Positions 1 to 8,408 of a stretch of DNA of 47,830 bases are shown here, piece after piece (positions within the stretch are counted from its first letter, which is position 1; each line of letters begins with the position of its first letter). Under the pieces are notes generated by a model that worked only from the letters and a program-made list of their open reading frames with translations, did not search any database and had not been told where the DNA came from. Source of the stretch: Sporisorium sorghi (lineage: Eukaryota > Basidiomycota > Ustilaginomycetes > Ustilaginales > Ustilaginaceae); contig JALCCG010000169.1 in NCBI GenBank assembly GCA_023212695.1, forward strand, positions 1 through 47,830. Direction: 5' to 3'. Made by a program: the position numbers and the translations under genes.

Positions 1-553
1 ACGAAACGAAGGCGCTGTGGATGCTCTCAGGCGCCAAAGCCGTTTTGCTCAGTTTTTTTTTTTTTTTTTTTTTTGTGTGAGGGACTGAGCTCGATGTTTG
101 AGAGAGAAGGCGACGAGATGAACCGTGTGGATGGATGCGATTGCACGTGGATCCGATGAAGGAGAGAGCGCGCAAGATACCGCGAGGAGAGCGATAGAGG
201 GGAAAGGAAGGATGGTGGTAGAAACTTTTGAAGAGGCGTTTCGCAAATTGAGTTGAGATGAAATCGTGATTCCGCCCGTCGAAGGGCGGAAAAGCTTTTT
301 TTCGCAGCGAGGAGCGGATCGTGGCGGATCGTGGCGGATCGGGCTCAGACTATCGTCGATGAGATTCAGAAAAAGTGCCGTCTTGAACGCCGCATCAGAA
401 GGGCACCTTTTTCGATTTCTCACAGATGCCATCGTCGAAGAAGATTCGGTTCCTCCGCTGTCAGGTGTCCAGATCATTGTCACCCTCCCCCCCCAAAACT
501 CGGATCTCACCCGAAAAGCCTCCAGCTAGTGCGGGTCATCGGAGCACGCCATC
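1..553. other. Upstream region of the exportin gene; no gene seen
   Basis: No convincing coding sequence lies here. The stretch holds a 22-nt T tract (53-74), and a 10-bp unit (CGGATCGTGG) repeated about 2.7 times at roughly 315-343. A C-rich run (CCCTCCCCCCCC) sits about 65 nt before the exportin start. The region probably carries the promoter and 5' leader of the exportin gene. ORFs on both strands are short, low-complexity and match no family I know. Confidence 0.5.
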
Positions 554-3500
554 ATGTCGCTCGTCGCTCCCAACCCGCACTTGCAAGAGGCGTTTGCTTC
601 GATCACGCAAGCTTCCGCCGAATTCACCAACCCTGATCCGCAGCTCAGAGCCAAAGGCGAGGCGACCTTCTTGGCGCTCCGACAATCCGAAGGTGCACTT
701 GACTATGCCTGCTTTGCCTTGGAACATTCCCACGGTCCGCTCGTGCTCTTCCAATCGCTCAATGCTGTGCTCTTCGTGCTTCCCTCTCTCGCAGCCCAAC
801 AACCGAGTCAAGGAGTCGCATCCCTATCCTTGCTGCGCGATTTCTTGCTGCACTTTTGCGTTTCCCGCAGTCAAGAGTCTGCTCGATCATCCGACGCAGC
901 TACTACTTTGTGGCCGCAGTATCTTGGCTCGCGTGCCTATCAGACTGCCATTGCAGTCGAAAAGCGTTTGCTGGGTCTCGAATTGGCTCAGCACGCAGGT
1001 CAGCTGACCGGCACCAACTTAGCCCTCGACGCTGTCGTCGATTCTCACGTCGGCCTTCTCAACACACAGCTCTCGAGTCTGCTCTCACTTCCACCATCAT
1101 GGCCCGTCGATGCTGCCGAGTCAGCTGCTGCATTGGCGCAGATCGTTGCTGGTCTCGGTCTCGTCCGCGCCGTTGTCGACGAGTTCATCCTCACCAGCGC
1201 CAACGATGTCTTTGATTCTTCTACTGCGGATCAGAGTCGATCGCAACAAGCCCAGTCCGCCTCGAAACCCGCTGTGCCCGGATCCGCAGTGGGCCTCAAC
1301 CTGCTCCAGCATCGTCAGTGCAAATCGCTCATTCAGAATCACATCCTCGCTGGTCTCATGACGGCGGTTTTCCAGCTTCTCTACAACACCATGTCCGACG
1401 ACGCTGCTTCCACCAGCTCCGACTCGTGGCGTCACACACTCTTCTTCCAGGCCGCTTCCACCACCGAAAAGCTCTTGGGCTGGACCTTCACCCGCTTCGA
1501 CCCATTCACATCGAGCGCCTGGCAGCAACAGTCACGTTGGCAGCACGAGGACACGGTATTGGCTACAGGTGTAGACCAACATGACGAGCCAAACACAGCT
1601 TCAGCCTCAGCTCAAGGCAAGAAGACGCTTCGACCGCAGCACGTGCCCGACGCCTTCATTCCCGTCTTGCTGTCAGACGATGTCATCTCGCTACTCAGCA
1701 CAGCGTATCGTTTTGGACTGCGACTACAGGCATCAGCGACGTCCAGTCGAGACATCTCGTTCTCCGTGCATCGCCTCCGACAGTGCATCTTGTCCACATG
1801 CAGCTTCACACCGCAGTCGCACAAGCCGCAGCATGTGCCCGTGCTCGTGTCCCGAACCAAGCATCTCTGCGCCACCCTTCAATCTTTGGTCGACGACGAA
1901 TGCGCTTCGCCTTCCAACGTCCTGTCTGCTCGCGGCAATTCGATGCTGTTCCTGGCTCAAGCATTCCAGATCATCGTCTCGGTCGTACCACTCCAGATCC
2001 TGGCAGCCTCCCTCCACACGGGCGAAGGCGGCGCCCAGGGCACCTTTGCATTCGTATCGTCGCTGTCTTCGCTTGGCAAGGCCATCTTTGGTCTGGCGTT
2101 CCACCGACCCAAAGACACCGACGAGGAGGACGACCTCGCCGTGCTCACCGAAGACACCGTCGACGTGCTGCTGGCTTGCTGGCAAGCCCTCACCTCGTCG
2201 TTGCGACAGCACAATACCCCCCAAGATACCCACGTGCACGTCTTTGCTCAGACCGTGTACGGCAGCATTCGCGACCAGGTCTTTGCGCCTTACGTCACGG
2301 GACGCCTCGAAGCCGCCTCGGTCGTCGATGGAGAAGGCGACGTGTCGGAAGTCGAAGAGGTCTCAGCCAAGGACCGCGACGTCTATTCAGACCAGCTCAT
2401 TACCATTGCCAACCTGGCACGAACCTCGGCTGCGGACAACCTTCGCGCACTGCACCAGCTCGCACAGCCTTTATGCGACAAGCTCATCGCCAAATCGCAA
2501 GGCCAGGCCAACTTCGCCAACGTCGAGATGGGCCAGACGTGGGAACAGATCCACTGGCTCGTGCTGATTGCGGGCCACGTTCTCGCCGACGATGCACGTG
2601 GCGAGACGCCAGAAGTGCCGAGCGAGATCGCAGCCAGCGCAGAGCCGGACGATCCCGCAGTGGCGCTCATCATGCAGCTTGGCATGCACCTCCTCCAGCA
2701 CCTCTCCGCATTCGGGCCTGCATCCATGGAAGCCACGAGCCCGCAAGTCACCGAGACGCTCCTATGGTTCACCGGCCGCTGGACATCATCGTACCTGCTG
2801 ATCGACGAGCGATCCGGCTTCGCCACTAACACCGCCATCCAGCGCGGCTTTGGCGAGCAAGCCGGCCGACAGGTGCTCACCTTGCTGCTGCAACGCCTTT
2901 CCGAAAACCTTTCGCTCTGGATGTCCGACTCGGACGTGCTGCTGCAACTCGCCCAGGTGCTGTCCGCCTTCACCCGCTCGAGCGGCATCATGATCTGCCT
3001 GCTCCAGCTCGCCGAGATGGAGCAGCTCGTCTCGGGCATCGTGACGCGACTCGATCACCTGCCGGCCAACACGCACGGCGCGCTCATCGCCTCCGTGGTC
3101 AGCTGCATCTACTCTGGCGCTACGCACCCAGACGCTTCGAGCGAGCGATCGGCCGAGTTCTACTTCAAGCAGATCACCGCGTCGATCGAATCGCGCTTCG
3201 GCGCCCTGCTGTCGCAGCCGGACTTTGCGGCCATCTCGCAGCGCTCGGATGTCATCTCGGCCGTCCAGACTTCGCTCGACATGTTGGAAGGCTTGGCGTC
3301 GTCGATCCAGCCCAATTCGGCCGAGATCGTGTACGGCTTCATCTCCAAGTTCTTCCCGGCCTTTGCGCAGCTCTGTCGCGTCTACGACACACGGCCCGAG
3401 ATCGCCGTGTCGATTCTGCGGCTGTTGCACACGCTCAGCGTCTCGCTTGAGCTCGACTTTGGCGCTGAGCCGTTCATCGTCATGGGTCTCAACCAGGCGG

Positions 3501-4354
3501 TTTGGGGGCTCATGCAGGCGCTGCAGGGCGAGACCCGCGTGGGCAAGAAAAAGACGCATCTGTTGCTGGCGTCCGAGGCCGGGTCGCCGCTGGACGACGA
3601 TGTGCCGTACGAAGGGCTGTGTCTGCTGATCGAGCTGCTGGCCGAGCTGTCCGGGTCCGCACGAGCCGGGGTCGACGATGGCGGCTCGGACCAGTCGAGC
3701 GCGCTGCAGCCGGGCAAGACGAGCGACGTATGTCTCGTCGGTTTCGAGCACGTGCTCGGCCTGCTGGCGTCGAGCGAGCCGCTCAGCGTGCCCAGGTTGC
3801 GCCAGGGGCTGGCCCGGCTCACTTCGGCCATCTTTGCGCTCTTTTCCGGCCGACTCATCGTTGTAGCCTCCTCGAGCAACACCGGCGACGACCACGCCGG
3901 CGCTTCGCTGCTCGACAAGGCGGTGCAGGCGCTGTCGCTGTGCATCAAGATGGACGAGAACGAGACCGCGCAGTTGGGGCTCGAGTCGATCGTGGCGTTC
4001 TGCAAGGTGGTGCAGGTGCACTTTAGTAGTCAGCCCGGGGCGCAGCTCGTGGCGGCGATGCACGGGTGTTTGGCGAGCGTGCTGCGGCTGCTGCTGGCGG
4101 AAGCGCTGGATTCGAGCCTCTTCTGGACATCGCTGTTTGCGCTGCTGTCGCTGGTCAAGGTCGCGAGGCACACGGATCTGGCCCAGGCGCTGGGCAAGGC
4201 GGCCGAGGGCGTGGAGAGCAGAGCGGCGTTCGAGCAGGCTGCGAGCGAGCTGGTCCAGTCGGCGCTAGGTCCTCTTGGTCAGAACGACGCAGATTGGATC
4301 CACGAGTCGAAACAGAAGCTGCCGCGATGGAGAGGTCAGATTCGCATCCGTTAG
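554..4354 (+). CDS. Exportin-4-like nuclear transport receptor (karyopherin beta)
   Basis: The 1,266-residue protein is built almost entirely of short amphipathic helices, as expected for a HEAT-repeat karyopherin. The N-terminus has the family pattern: a helix with an EATFLALR-like segment, then ALEHS...LFQSLNAV and LLRDFLLHF, which parallels the start of exportin-4. Later segments (GLNLLQHRQCK, LLGWTF) also follow exportin-4 order, and the length is close to the roughly 1,150 residues of animal exportin-4. Family members carry cargo such as eIF5A out of the nucleus with Ran-GTP. The ATG at 554 is the first in frame and the ORF needs no intron. The gene converges on the Tra2-type gene, with 243 bp between the stops. 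It could instead be a more distant exportin, but the receptor class is fairly safe. Confidence 0.7.
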   Translation: MSLVAPNPHLQEAFASITQASAEFTNPDPQLRAKGEATFLALRQSEGALDYACFALEHSHGPLVLFQSLNAVLFVLPSLAAQQPSQGVASLSLLRDFLLHFCVSRSQESARSSDAATTLWPQYLGSRAYQTAIAVEKRLLGLELAQHAGQLTGTNLALDAVVDSHVGLLNTQLSSLLSLPPSWPVDAAESAAALAQIVAGLGLVRAVVDEFILTSANDVFDSSTADQSRSQQAQSASKPAVPGSAVGLNLLQHRQCKSLIQNHILAGLMTAVFQLLYNTMSDDAASTSSDSWRHTLFFQAASTTEKLLGWTFTRFDPFTSSAWQQQSRWQHEDTVLATGVDQHDEPNTASASAQGKKTLRPQHVPDAFIPVLLSDDVISLLSTAYRFGLRLQASATSSRDISFSVHRLRQCILSTCSFTPQSHKPQHVPVLVSRTKHLCATLQSLVDDECASPSNVLSARGNSMLFLAQAFQIIVSVVPLQILAASLHTGEGGAQGTFAFVSSLSSLGKAIFGLAFHRPKDTDEEDDLAVLTEDTVDVLLACWQALTSSLRQHNTPQDTHVHVFAQTVYGSIRDQVFAPYVTGRLEAASVVDGEGDVSEVEEVSAKDRDVYSDQLITIANLARTSAADNLRALHQLAQPLCDKLIAKSQGQANFANVEMGQTWEQIHWLVLIAGHVLADDARGETPEVPSEIAASAEPDDPAVALIMQLGMHLLQHLSAFGPASMEATSPQVTETLLWFTGRWTSSYLLIDERSGFATNTAIQRGFGEQAGRQVLTLLLQRLSENLSLWMSDSDVLLQLAQVLSAFTRSSGIMICLLQLAEMEQLVSGIVTRLDHLPANTHGALIASVVSCIYSGATHPDASSERSAEFYFKQITASIESRFGALLSQPDFAAISQRSDVISAVQTSLDMLEGLASSIQPNSAEIVYGFISKFFPAFAQLCRVYDTRPEIAVSILRLLHTLSVSLELDFGAEPFIVMGLNQAVWGLMQALQGETRVGKKKTHLLLASEAGSPLDDDVPYEGLCLLIELLAELSGSARAGVDDGGSDQSSALQPGKTSDVCLVGFEHVLGLLASSEPLSVPRLRQGLARLTSAIFALFSGRLIVVASSSNTGDDHAGASLLDKAVQALSLCIKMDENETAQLGLESIVAFCKVVQVHFSSQPGAQLVAAMHGCLASVLRLLLAEALDSSLFWTSLFALLSLVKVARHTDLAQALGKAAEGVESRAAFEQAASELVQSALGPLGQNDADWIHESKQKLPRWRGQIRIR

Positions 4355-4597
4355 ACGCCACATCACACCCAAAAAAGCATTCAGCACCTTTTGTGTTTCC
4401 TCATCCGTACATTCTGCATCACTCAAGCATCTTTTGCAAAAACCTCAACTGTTCAGCATCACTTTTGCCTTTCGCTCGTTCGTGCTCGTTTGTCGTCGTT
4501 CATAACGCATTTGAATTTTCACAGAAGCCGGATCTTAGTACAACATGATTTGAGGCGCAAGACTTTTTTTGTTAATGGGCCGCGACGCTCCGACCGT

Positions 4598-6309
4598 CTA
4601 GTAACGACGAGGAGGCGGGCCAGCATCGTCGTAACGAGGACGAGGAGGGCCGTCAGGATACCTGCCGCCCGGACCGCCAGCGCGAGGAGGGGGAGGCGGG
4701 AGGTCGTCGTACCTTCCACCGCGCGGAGGGGGTGGCGACATGTCGCGGTAGCCACGAGGTGGCGGGTAGTCGGCGGGAGGGCCGCGCGGGGGGAAGTCGC
4801 GAGGCGGGTAGTCCATGCCCGGGCCACCGCGGGGAGGAGGAGGAAGGTAGTCACGGTCACGCGGGGGGTAGTCGCGTCCAGGGGGAGGGCCACGTCCGTA
4901 GCGGTCGTAGGGGTCGCCGCGCATGGGAGGAGGCGAGAAGGGACGTCCACCAGGAGGAGGGCCGTAGCGGTCGTAGGGGTCGCGAGGAGGGTATGCGGGC
5001 GGGTATCCACCGCCGCGTGGAGGCATGCCGCCGTATCGATCGTCGCCGTAGCCGCCACGGGGAGGACCACGACCGTAACCACCACCGCCGCCGCCGTAGA
5101 AGCCAGGAGGACCGCCCCTGCGGCCTTCCTTGGGAGGACCAAAGTAGCGGCCGGGCGTGGGGGTGCGAGCGCGTCCACGACGTGCCTTGTCGACGGTGAT
5201 CTTGCGACCGAGGAACTCGGTGTTGTTCATGGCGGTGATGGCAGCCTCTGCGTCTTCAGCCTTCTCGAAGGTGACGAAGGCGAAGCCTCTGGGCTCCCGC
5301 GTGTGAGGATCGTACATGACCTGCGCCTTTTGGATCTGTTTTGGCGCAAGGGAGACGAGATTCGAGATCAAGAAAGGTGGGATGATGTTAGCTGTGTCTG
5401 CAGGAGCGAGCTTGATCGAAGCGAAATGGTGGTGTACATACAGCTCCGTATTTGCCGAAGGCCTCTTCGAGGTCGCGGTCGGTAGTGCCCTTGCTCAGGC
5501 CAGAGACATGGAGGTTGTTGCCGGGGTTGTTGTCACCGTTGTCGCGATCAGCGCTGTTTTGGCAAAAGGCGTTAAAGAGTGTCAGTGGTGAGATCACTGT
5601 GGACAAGCAAAGTATCACGAAATGGGGTCAACATACCGTGCGTGGTTGTCCTCGCCGGCGCGGGCGGGAGAGCGAGATCGCTCGCGCTCACGGCGAGGAG
5701 GAGTGGCGGCGCCCCTTGGTGAGGGACTTCTGCCGCCGTTCCAGGCAGCATTGTCGGTTTCGCGGGCGGCGTCTCGGGCGGCATCGCCGTTCCATTGCTG
5801 TGCTGTTGGATGGACGGATGGAATGTCGATGGGAACGGCAAAGAGAGCGTGCGGACGCGAGTTAGCGATCTCTGGTTGTGAGTGATGAGCGGCTGGTCGG
5901 AAAGGTAGCAATGAGGCAGAGATCGAAATGGGAGAGAAAGTATGGCGAGATCGGAGGGTGCGACAGCAAGCAGGATGGAACGGTGATCAAGCTGAATGTC
6001 ATCGGCGCCGCAGATGAAGCTGACCAAGCAAGACTGAAGATTCAGCCGCTGGTCGATCGGCAGAGCTCCGAGTCATGGCAGCAAGATCAAGCCAGCCACT
6101 GTAATCGGTGACCGGCGCCGGCAGAAGACCGCGAGATATGAAAAGCGGATGCAGCGACTACATCTGGTCGATCATCACGCGGTAAAAGGCAGTGCTGCGC
6201 AGTGAAACAGGAGCAAAAAGCTGGACTGAAGCGAGCGTGCCAGAGCTGAAGAGCGAGTGCCAGAGTGAAGTGAGGCGTTGTCGAAGCACGTACCATCGGT
6301 GTCCGCCAT
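4598..6309 (-). CDS. Tra2-type SR splicing regulator, four exons
   Basis: I read four exons on the minus strand: 6309-6294, 5802-5637, 5553-5442 and 5335-4598. The phases agree (16, 166, 112 and 738 nt) and give a 343-residue protein. An N-terminal RS-like segment (about 29-53, with RSPSPRG and RERSRSPAR) precedes one RRM (about 75-150) with RNP2 LHVSGL and RNP1 RGFAFVTF. After the RRM comes the linker RARTPTPGRYFG, which is characteristic of Transformer-2 proteins. The C-terminal half (about 165-343) is rich in Gly, Pro, Arg and Tyr (PPRGG, YDRYG repeats) where animal Tra2 has a second RS domain. Tra2 proteins bind exonic enhancers and modulate splice-site choice in the nucleus. All introns have GT-AG ends; two contain GCTAAC branch sites. 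The gene is head-to-head with another RRM gene. Confidence 0.88.
5336..5441 (-). other. Intron 3 of the Tra2-type gene (106 nt)
   Basis: The donor GTATGT follows FGKYGA and the acceptor AACAG precedes IQKAQVMYD, so the intron splits the RRM between its first helix and second strand. A GCTAAC branch site lies about 51 nt before the acceptor (plus-strand 5387-5392). Phase is 0. Confidence 0.88.
5554..5636 (-). other. Intron 2 of the Tra2-type gene (83 nt)
   Basis: The donor GTATGT and acceptor AACAG join the codon for Arg61 (CG + C) and lead directly into the segment before the RRM. Translating through the intron ends in a stop, so removal is required. Confidence 0.85.
5803..6293 (-). other. 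Intron 1 of the Tra2-type gene (491 nt)
   Basis: The donor GTACGT follows a 16-nt first coding exon (MADTD plus one base). The acceptor CAACAG restores the reading frame to AQQWNGDA. A GCTAAC branch site lies about 60 nt before the acceptor (plus-strand 5861-5866). At 491 nt it is several times longer than the other two introns of this gene (83 and 106 nt). Confidence 0.8.
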
Positions 6310-7030
6310 GTTGGGCGATGGGTCGAGTCGGAGCAAGTGCGGCGTTGAATGTGAGCGTGTGTGTGATCTGTTGAGAGACGACCTTGGTTGTTGGGAGGTA
6401 ACGAAAGAAAGAGGAGACGGCTTTGCCGAAGCTATCCACGTCGTGACTGAGCTCCCGGATGGTTGAAGGTGGTGAAGTTGCGGAAAGAGGTGATCTTCGC
6501 GCCTCAAGGTGTAGAGCCAACGCCATCCTGCGCAGCCCGAGAGAGTCGATCTACGCAAAATCCGACTCGCGAAAAAAATTGCAAACTGTTAAGTTAGTCC
6601 CTCACTGGAGCGGCAACACCGGAGAGGCGGAGCAGCCGATCACAGAGGTGAGGAGAAATTTCATGCCTTAAAAGTTAACTTACAGAGCGCCCGTGCCACG
6701 CTGAAAATTCTCTTCGCGCCGTGAGTATCACCTGGTCGAGCCGTACAGCTGCTGTCGAAACGAAGCTCTGTTATTGATTGACACTGCACTTTTTCTCTGA
6801 CTGTGGAGAAATCTTCTTGAAACGCGAGGAAAAACTCGACTGCAATTTCCGCCAACGTGCCGCATCGCTGATCGATTCTTCCTCTCTCGCTTCCATCAAG
6901 CCATTCTCGATCGAGTTCTTAACCACTTTAACCAACCGCCTCGCTTCATTCGGCATCACTCTGGTGTAGCCCTCGACTCTCACTGCTCTCGCTCAGACCC
7001 GCAATCACTTTTAACGGCAACCTACACACA
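6310..7030. promoter_or_regulatory. Shared divergent promoter region of two RRM genes
   Basis: This 721-bp gap lies between the start codons of the Tra2-type gene (leftward) and the SR-like gene (rightward), so both promoters must be here or in the Tra2 first intron. I see no coding sequence with family resemblance. Base composition is closer to even than in the flanking genes. I could not pick a clear TATA box. Confidence 0.55.
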
Positions 7031-7864
7031 ATGTCTGGACGAGGCTACGACCGCGGCTACGACCGCGACGATCGCGACGACCGAGGCCCTCGAGGTGGAC
7101 GTGGCGGCCGAGGCGGAAGGGAACGTGCTCCTCCCACCACGCTCTTCGTAGCCGGCTTCCCTCCCAACATGCGAGCCAAGGACCTCGCCTACGAGTTCGA
7201 GCGCATGGGACCCTTGATCCGCTGCGACATCCCCGCGCTCAAGTCGGCCACCGCTACGCCGTTCGCCTTTGTCGAGTACGAAGACCCGCGCGATGCCGAT
7301 GCCGCCTACCGCGACATGCACGGTATGCGATTCGGGCGCAACGAGATCTCGATCCAGTTTGCAAAGAACGCGCCCTCGGCCAGCTGGAGGTTCGACGGTC
7401 CTTCGCGCGGTGGTCCTCCCCCGCCCTCGTACGGTGGTGGTCGTGGCGGTCGCGATTCGCGCGACGACCGTCCTCGCCCCGACATCCCGCCCCCGCCGCA
7501 GCGTCCTCAGCTCACCAAGGAGGAGGAAGAAGAAGCCGACCGTGCAGCCGAGGAGCGCGCCCGTAAGCGTGCCGAGTTGCGTCGACAGCGTGAGCGCTCG
7601 CCCGAGCCTCGCCGTGATGCCGATGCCGACTACCCCGAGGACCGAAGAAGGAGCGAGTCGCGCCGCGATGATGATGCTGACCGAGACGAGCGACGCGAGA
7701 ACGGCGATGGCGTGACCATCGGCAACGGTGCCGACCACGAGCAGCTCAAGGACGACGCTGGAGTCAACGACGCTGCTGACGCTGCTGCTCCTGCAGACGC
7801 TGCCGCCGACGACAAGAAGGCCGAGGAGGGTGATCCCACTGCTGGCTGGGTAAGCAACGAGTGA
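7031..7864 (+). CDS. SR-like RNA-binding protein with one RRM
   Basis: The 277-residue protein begins with an Arg/Gly/Asp-rich tail (about 1-33, RGG and GYDRD repeats). One RRM follows (about 35-112) with RNP2 LFVAGF and an RNP1-like TPFAFVEY that lacks the usual KGFGF start. After a Gly/Pro-rich linker comes a long charged segment (about 155-235) rich in Arg, Glu and Asp with scattered SP and RS dipeptides. It ends in an acidic, Ala-rich tail. This order resembles fission-yeast Srp1/Srp2-type SR proteins, which act in pre-mRNA splicing and mRNA export, but the RS content is low. The ATG at 7031 follows an A/C-rich leader (CACACA). A GTAAGC donor sits four codons before the stop; if used, the last codons change (see the possible terminal intron). 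Confidence 0.75.
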   Translation: MSGRGYDRGYDRDDRDDRGPRGGRGGRGGRERAPPTTLFVAGFPPNMRAKDLAYEFERMGPLIRCDIPALKSATATPFAFVEYEDPRDADAAYRDMHGMRFGRNEISIQFAKNAPSASWRFDGPSRGGPPPPSYGGGRGGRDSRDDRPRPDIPPPPQRPQLTKEEEEEADRAAEERARKRAELRRQRERSPEPRRDADADYPEDRRRSESRRDDDADRDERRENGDGVTIGNGADHEQLKDDAGVNDAADAAAPADAAADDKKAEEGDPTAGWVSNE

Positions 7865-7990
7865 AGGTGTGGCGTTTCGTCCGCAGCGGCGCAAGACTGA
7901 CCTGAGACCGCTTCATTGCTTTCCTTTGCCTTCGAAACGACGCCATTTGATGCTTGTTTGCCACGTGCTACGCTGCTCGACTGATCGCAG
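7850..7990 (+). other. Possible terminal or alternative intron of the SR-like gene
   Basis: A GTAAGC donor follows the Trp codon near the end of the SR-like ORF. A GATCGCAG acceptor lies 141 nt away, and the next six bases are GAG TAA in frame. Splicing would give a protein ending in GWE, with a stop at 7994-7996. Without splicing it ends in GWVSNE. A CTGAC branch candidate is at about 7897. The sequence permits this, but no transcript is available to show it. Confidence 0.4.
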
Positions 7991-8408
7991 GAGTAAACTG
8001 CATCGACAAGACCACAGTTCTTGCAGCGTAAGAAGCTCTTGCGTCGAACAACATCTCATCGCGCCAACGACTCGGTCTTCTACACCGTCCCACACCCAAA
8101 AATCAACGTTCTTGTCCAACACTTGTTCCGCTTCCGCTTCCCTCTGTGTAGTTGTATACCGCTTGAAATGCTAGATCCTGCCATTGATTGTGTGACATTT
8201 GCGTCCAACCTCCGAGAGCGAGACCAAGTGGCACTGTGAGCGGAGCGACAAAAATGCGGAAACCGGGACACCGGACAAAAAAAAAAAAAAAAAAAAAAAA
8301 AAAGTGGATCAGAAGAAAAAAACTCGAGAAGATCCGCACTGACACACACGACACTCCTGCACCTGACTCTCCACCATCAGCACATCCATCTATCCGTTCC
8401 CTCCGACA
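7865..8408. other. Intergenic region with a 27-nt A tract
   Basis: This 544-bp gap separates two genes on the same strand and should hold the 3' end of the SR-like mRNA and the set5 promoter. The main feature is an uninterrupted A tract at 8277-8303, ending 105 nt before the set5 start codon. No ORF here looks real. Confidence 0.55.
8277..8303 (+). repeat. Poly(dA) tract, 27 nt
   Basis: An uninterrupted run of A in the upstream region of the SET5-type gene. Tracts like this tend to exclude nucleosomes in fungal promoters, so it may be part of the promoter. It could also vary in length between strains. Confidence 0.9.

Noticed and set aside
2786..4171. A 461-codon minus-strand ORF opposite the exportin gene
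   Set aside because: It is Arg/Gln/His-rich with no domain, and lies inside a coherent HEAT-repeat protein on the other strand.
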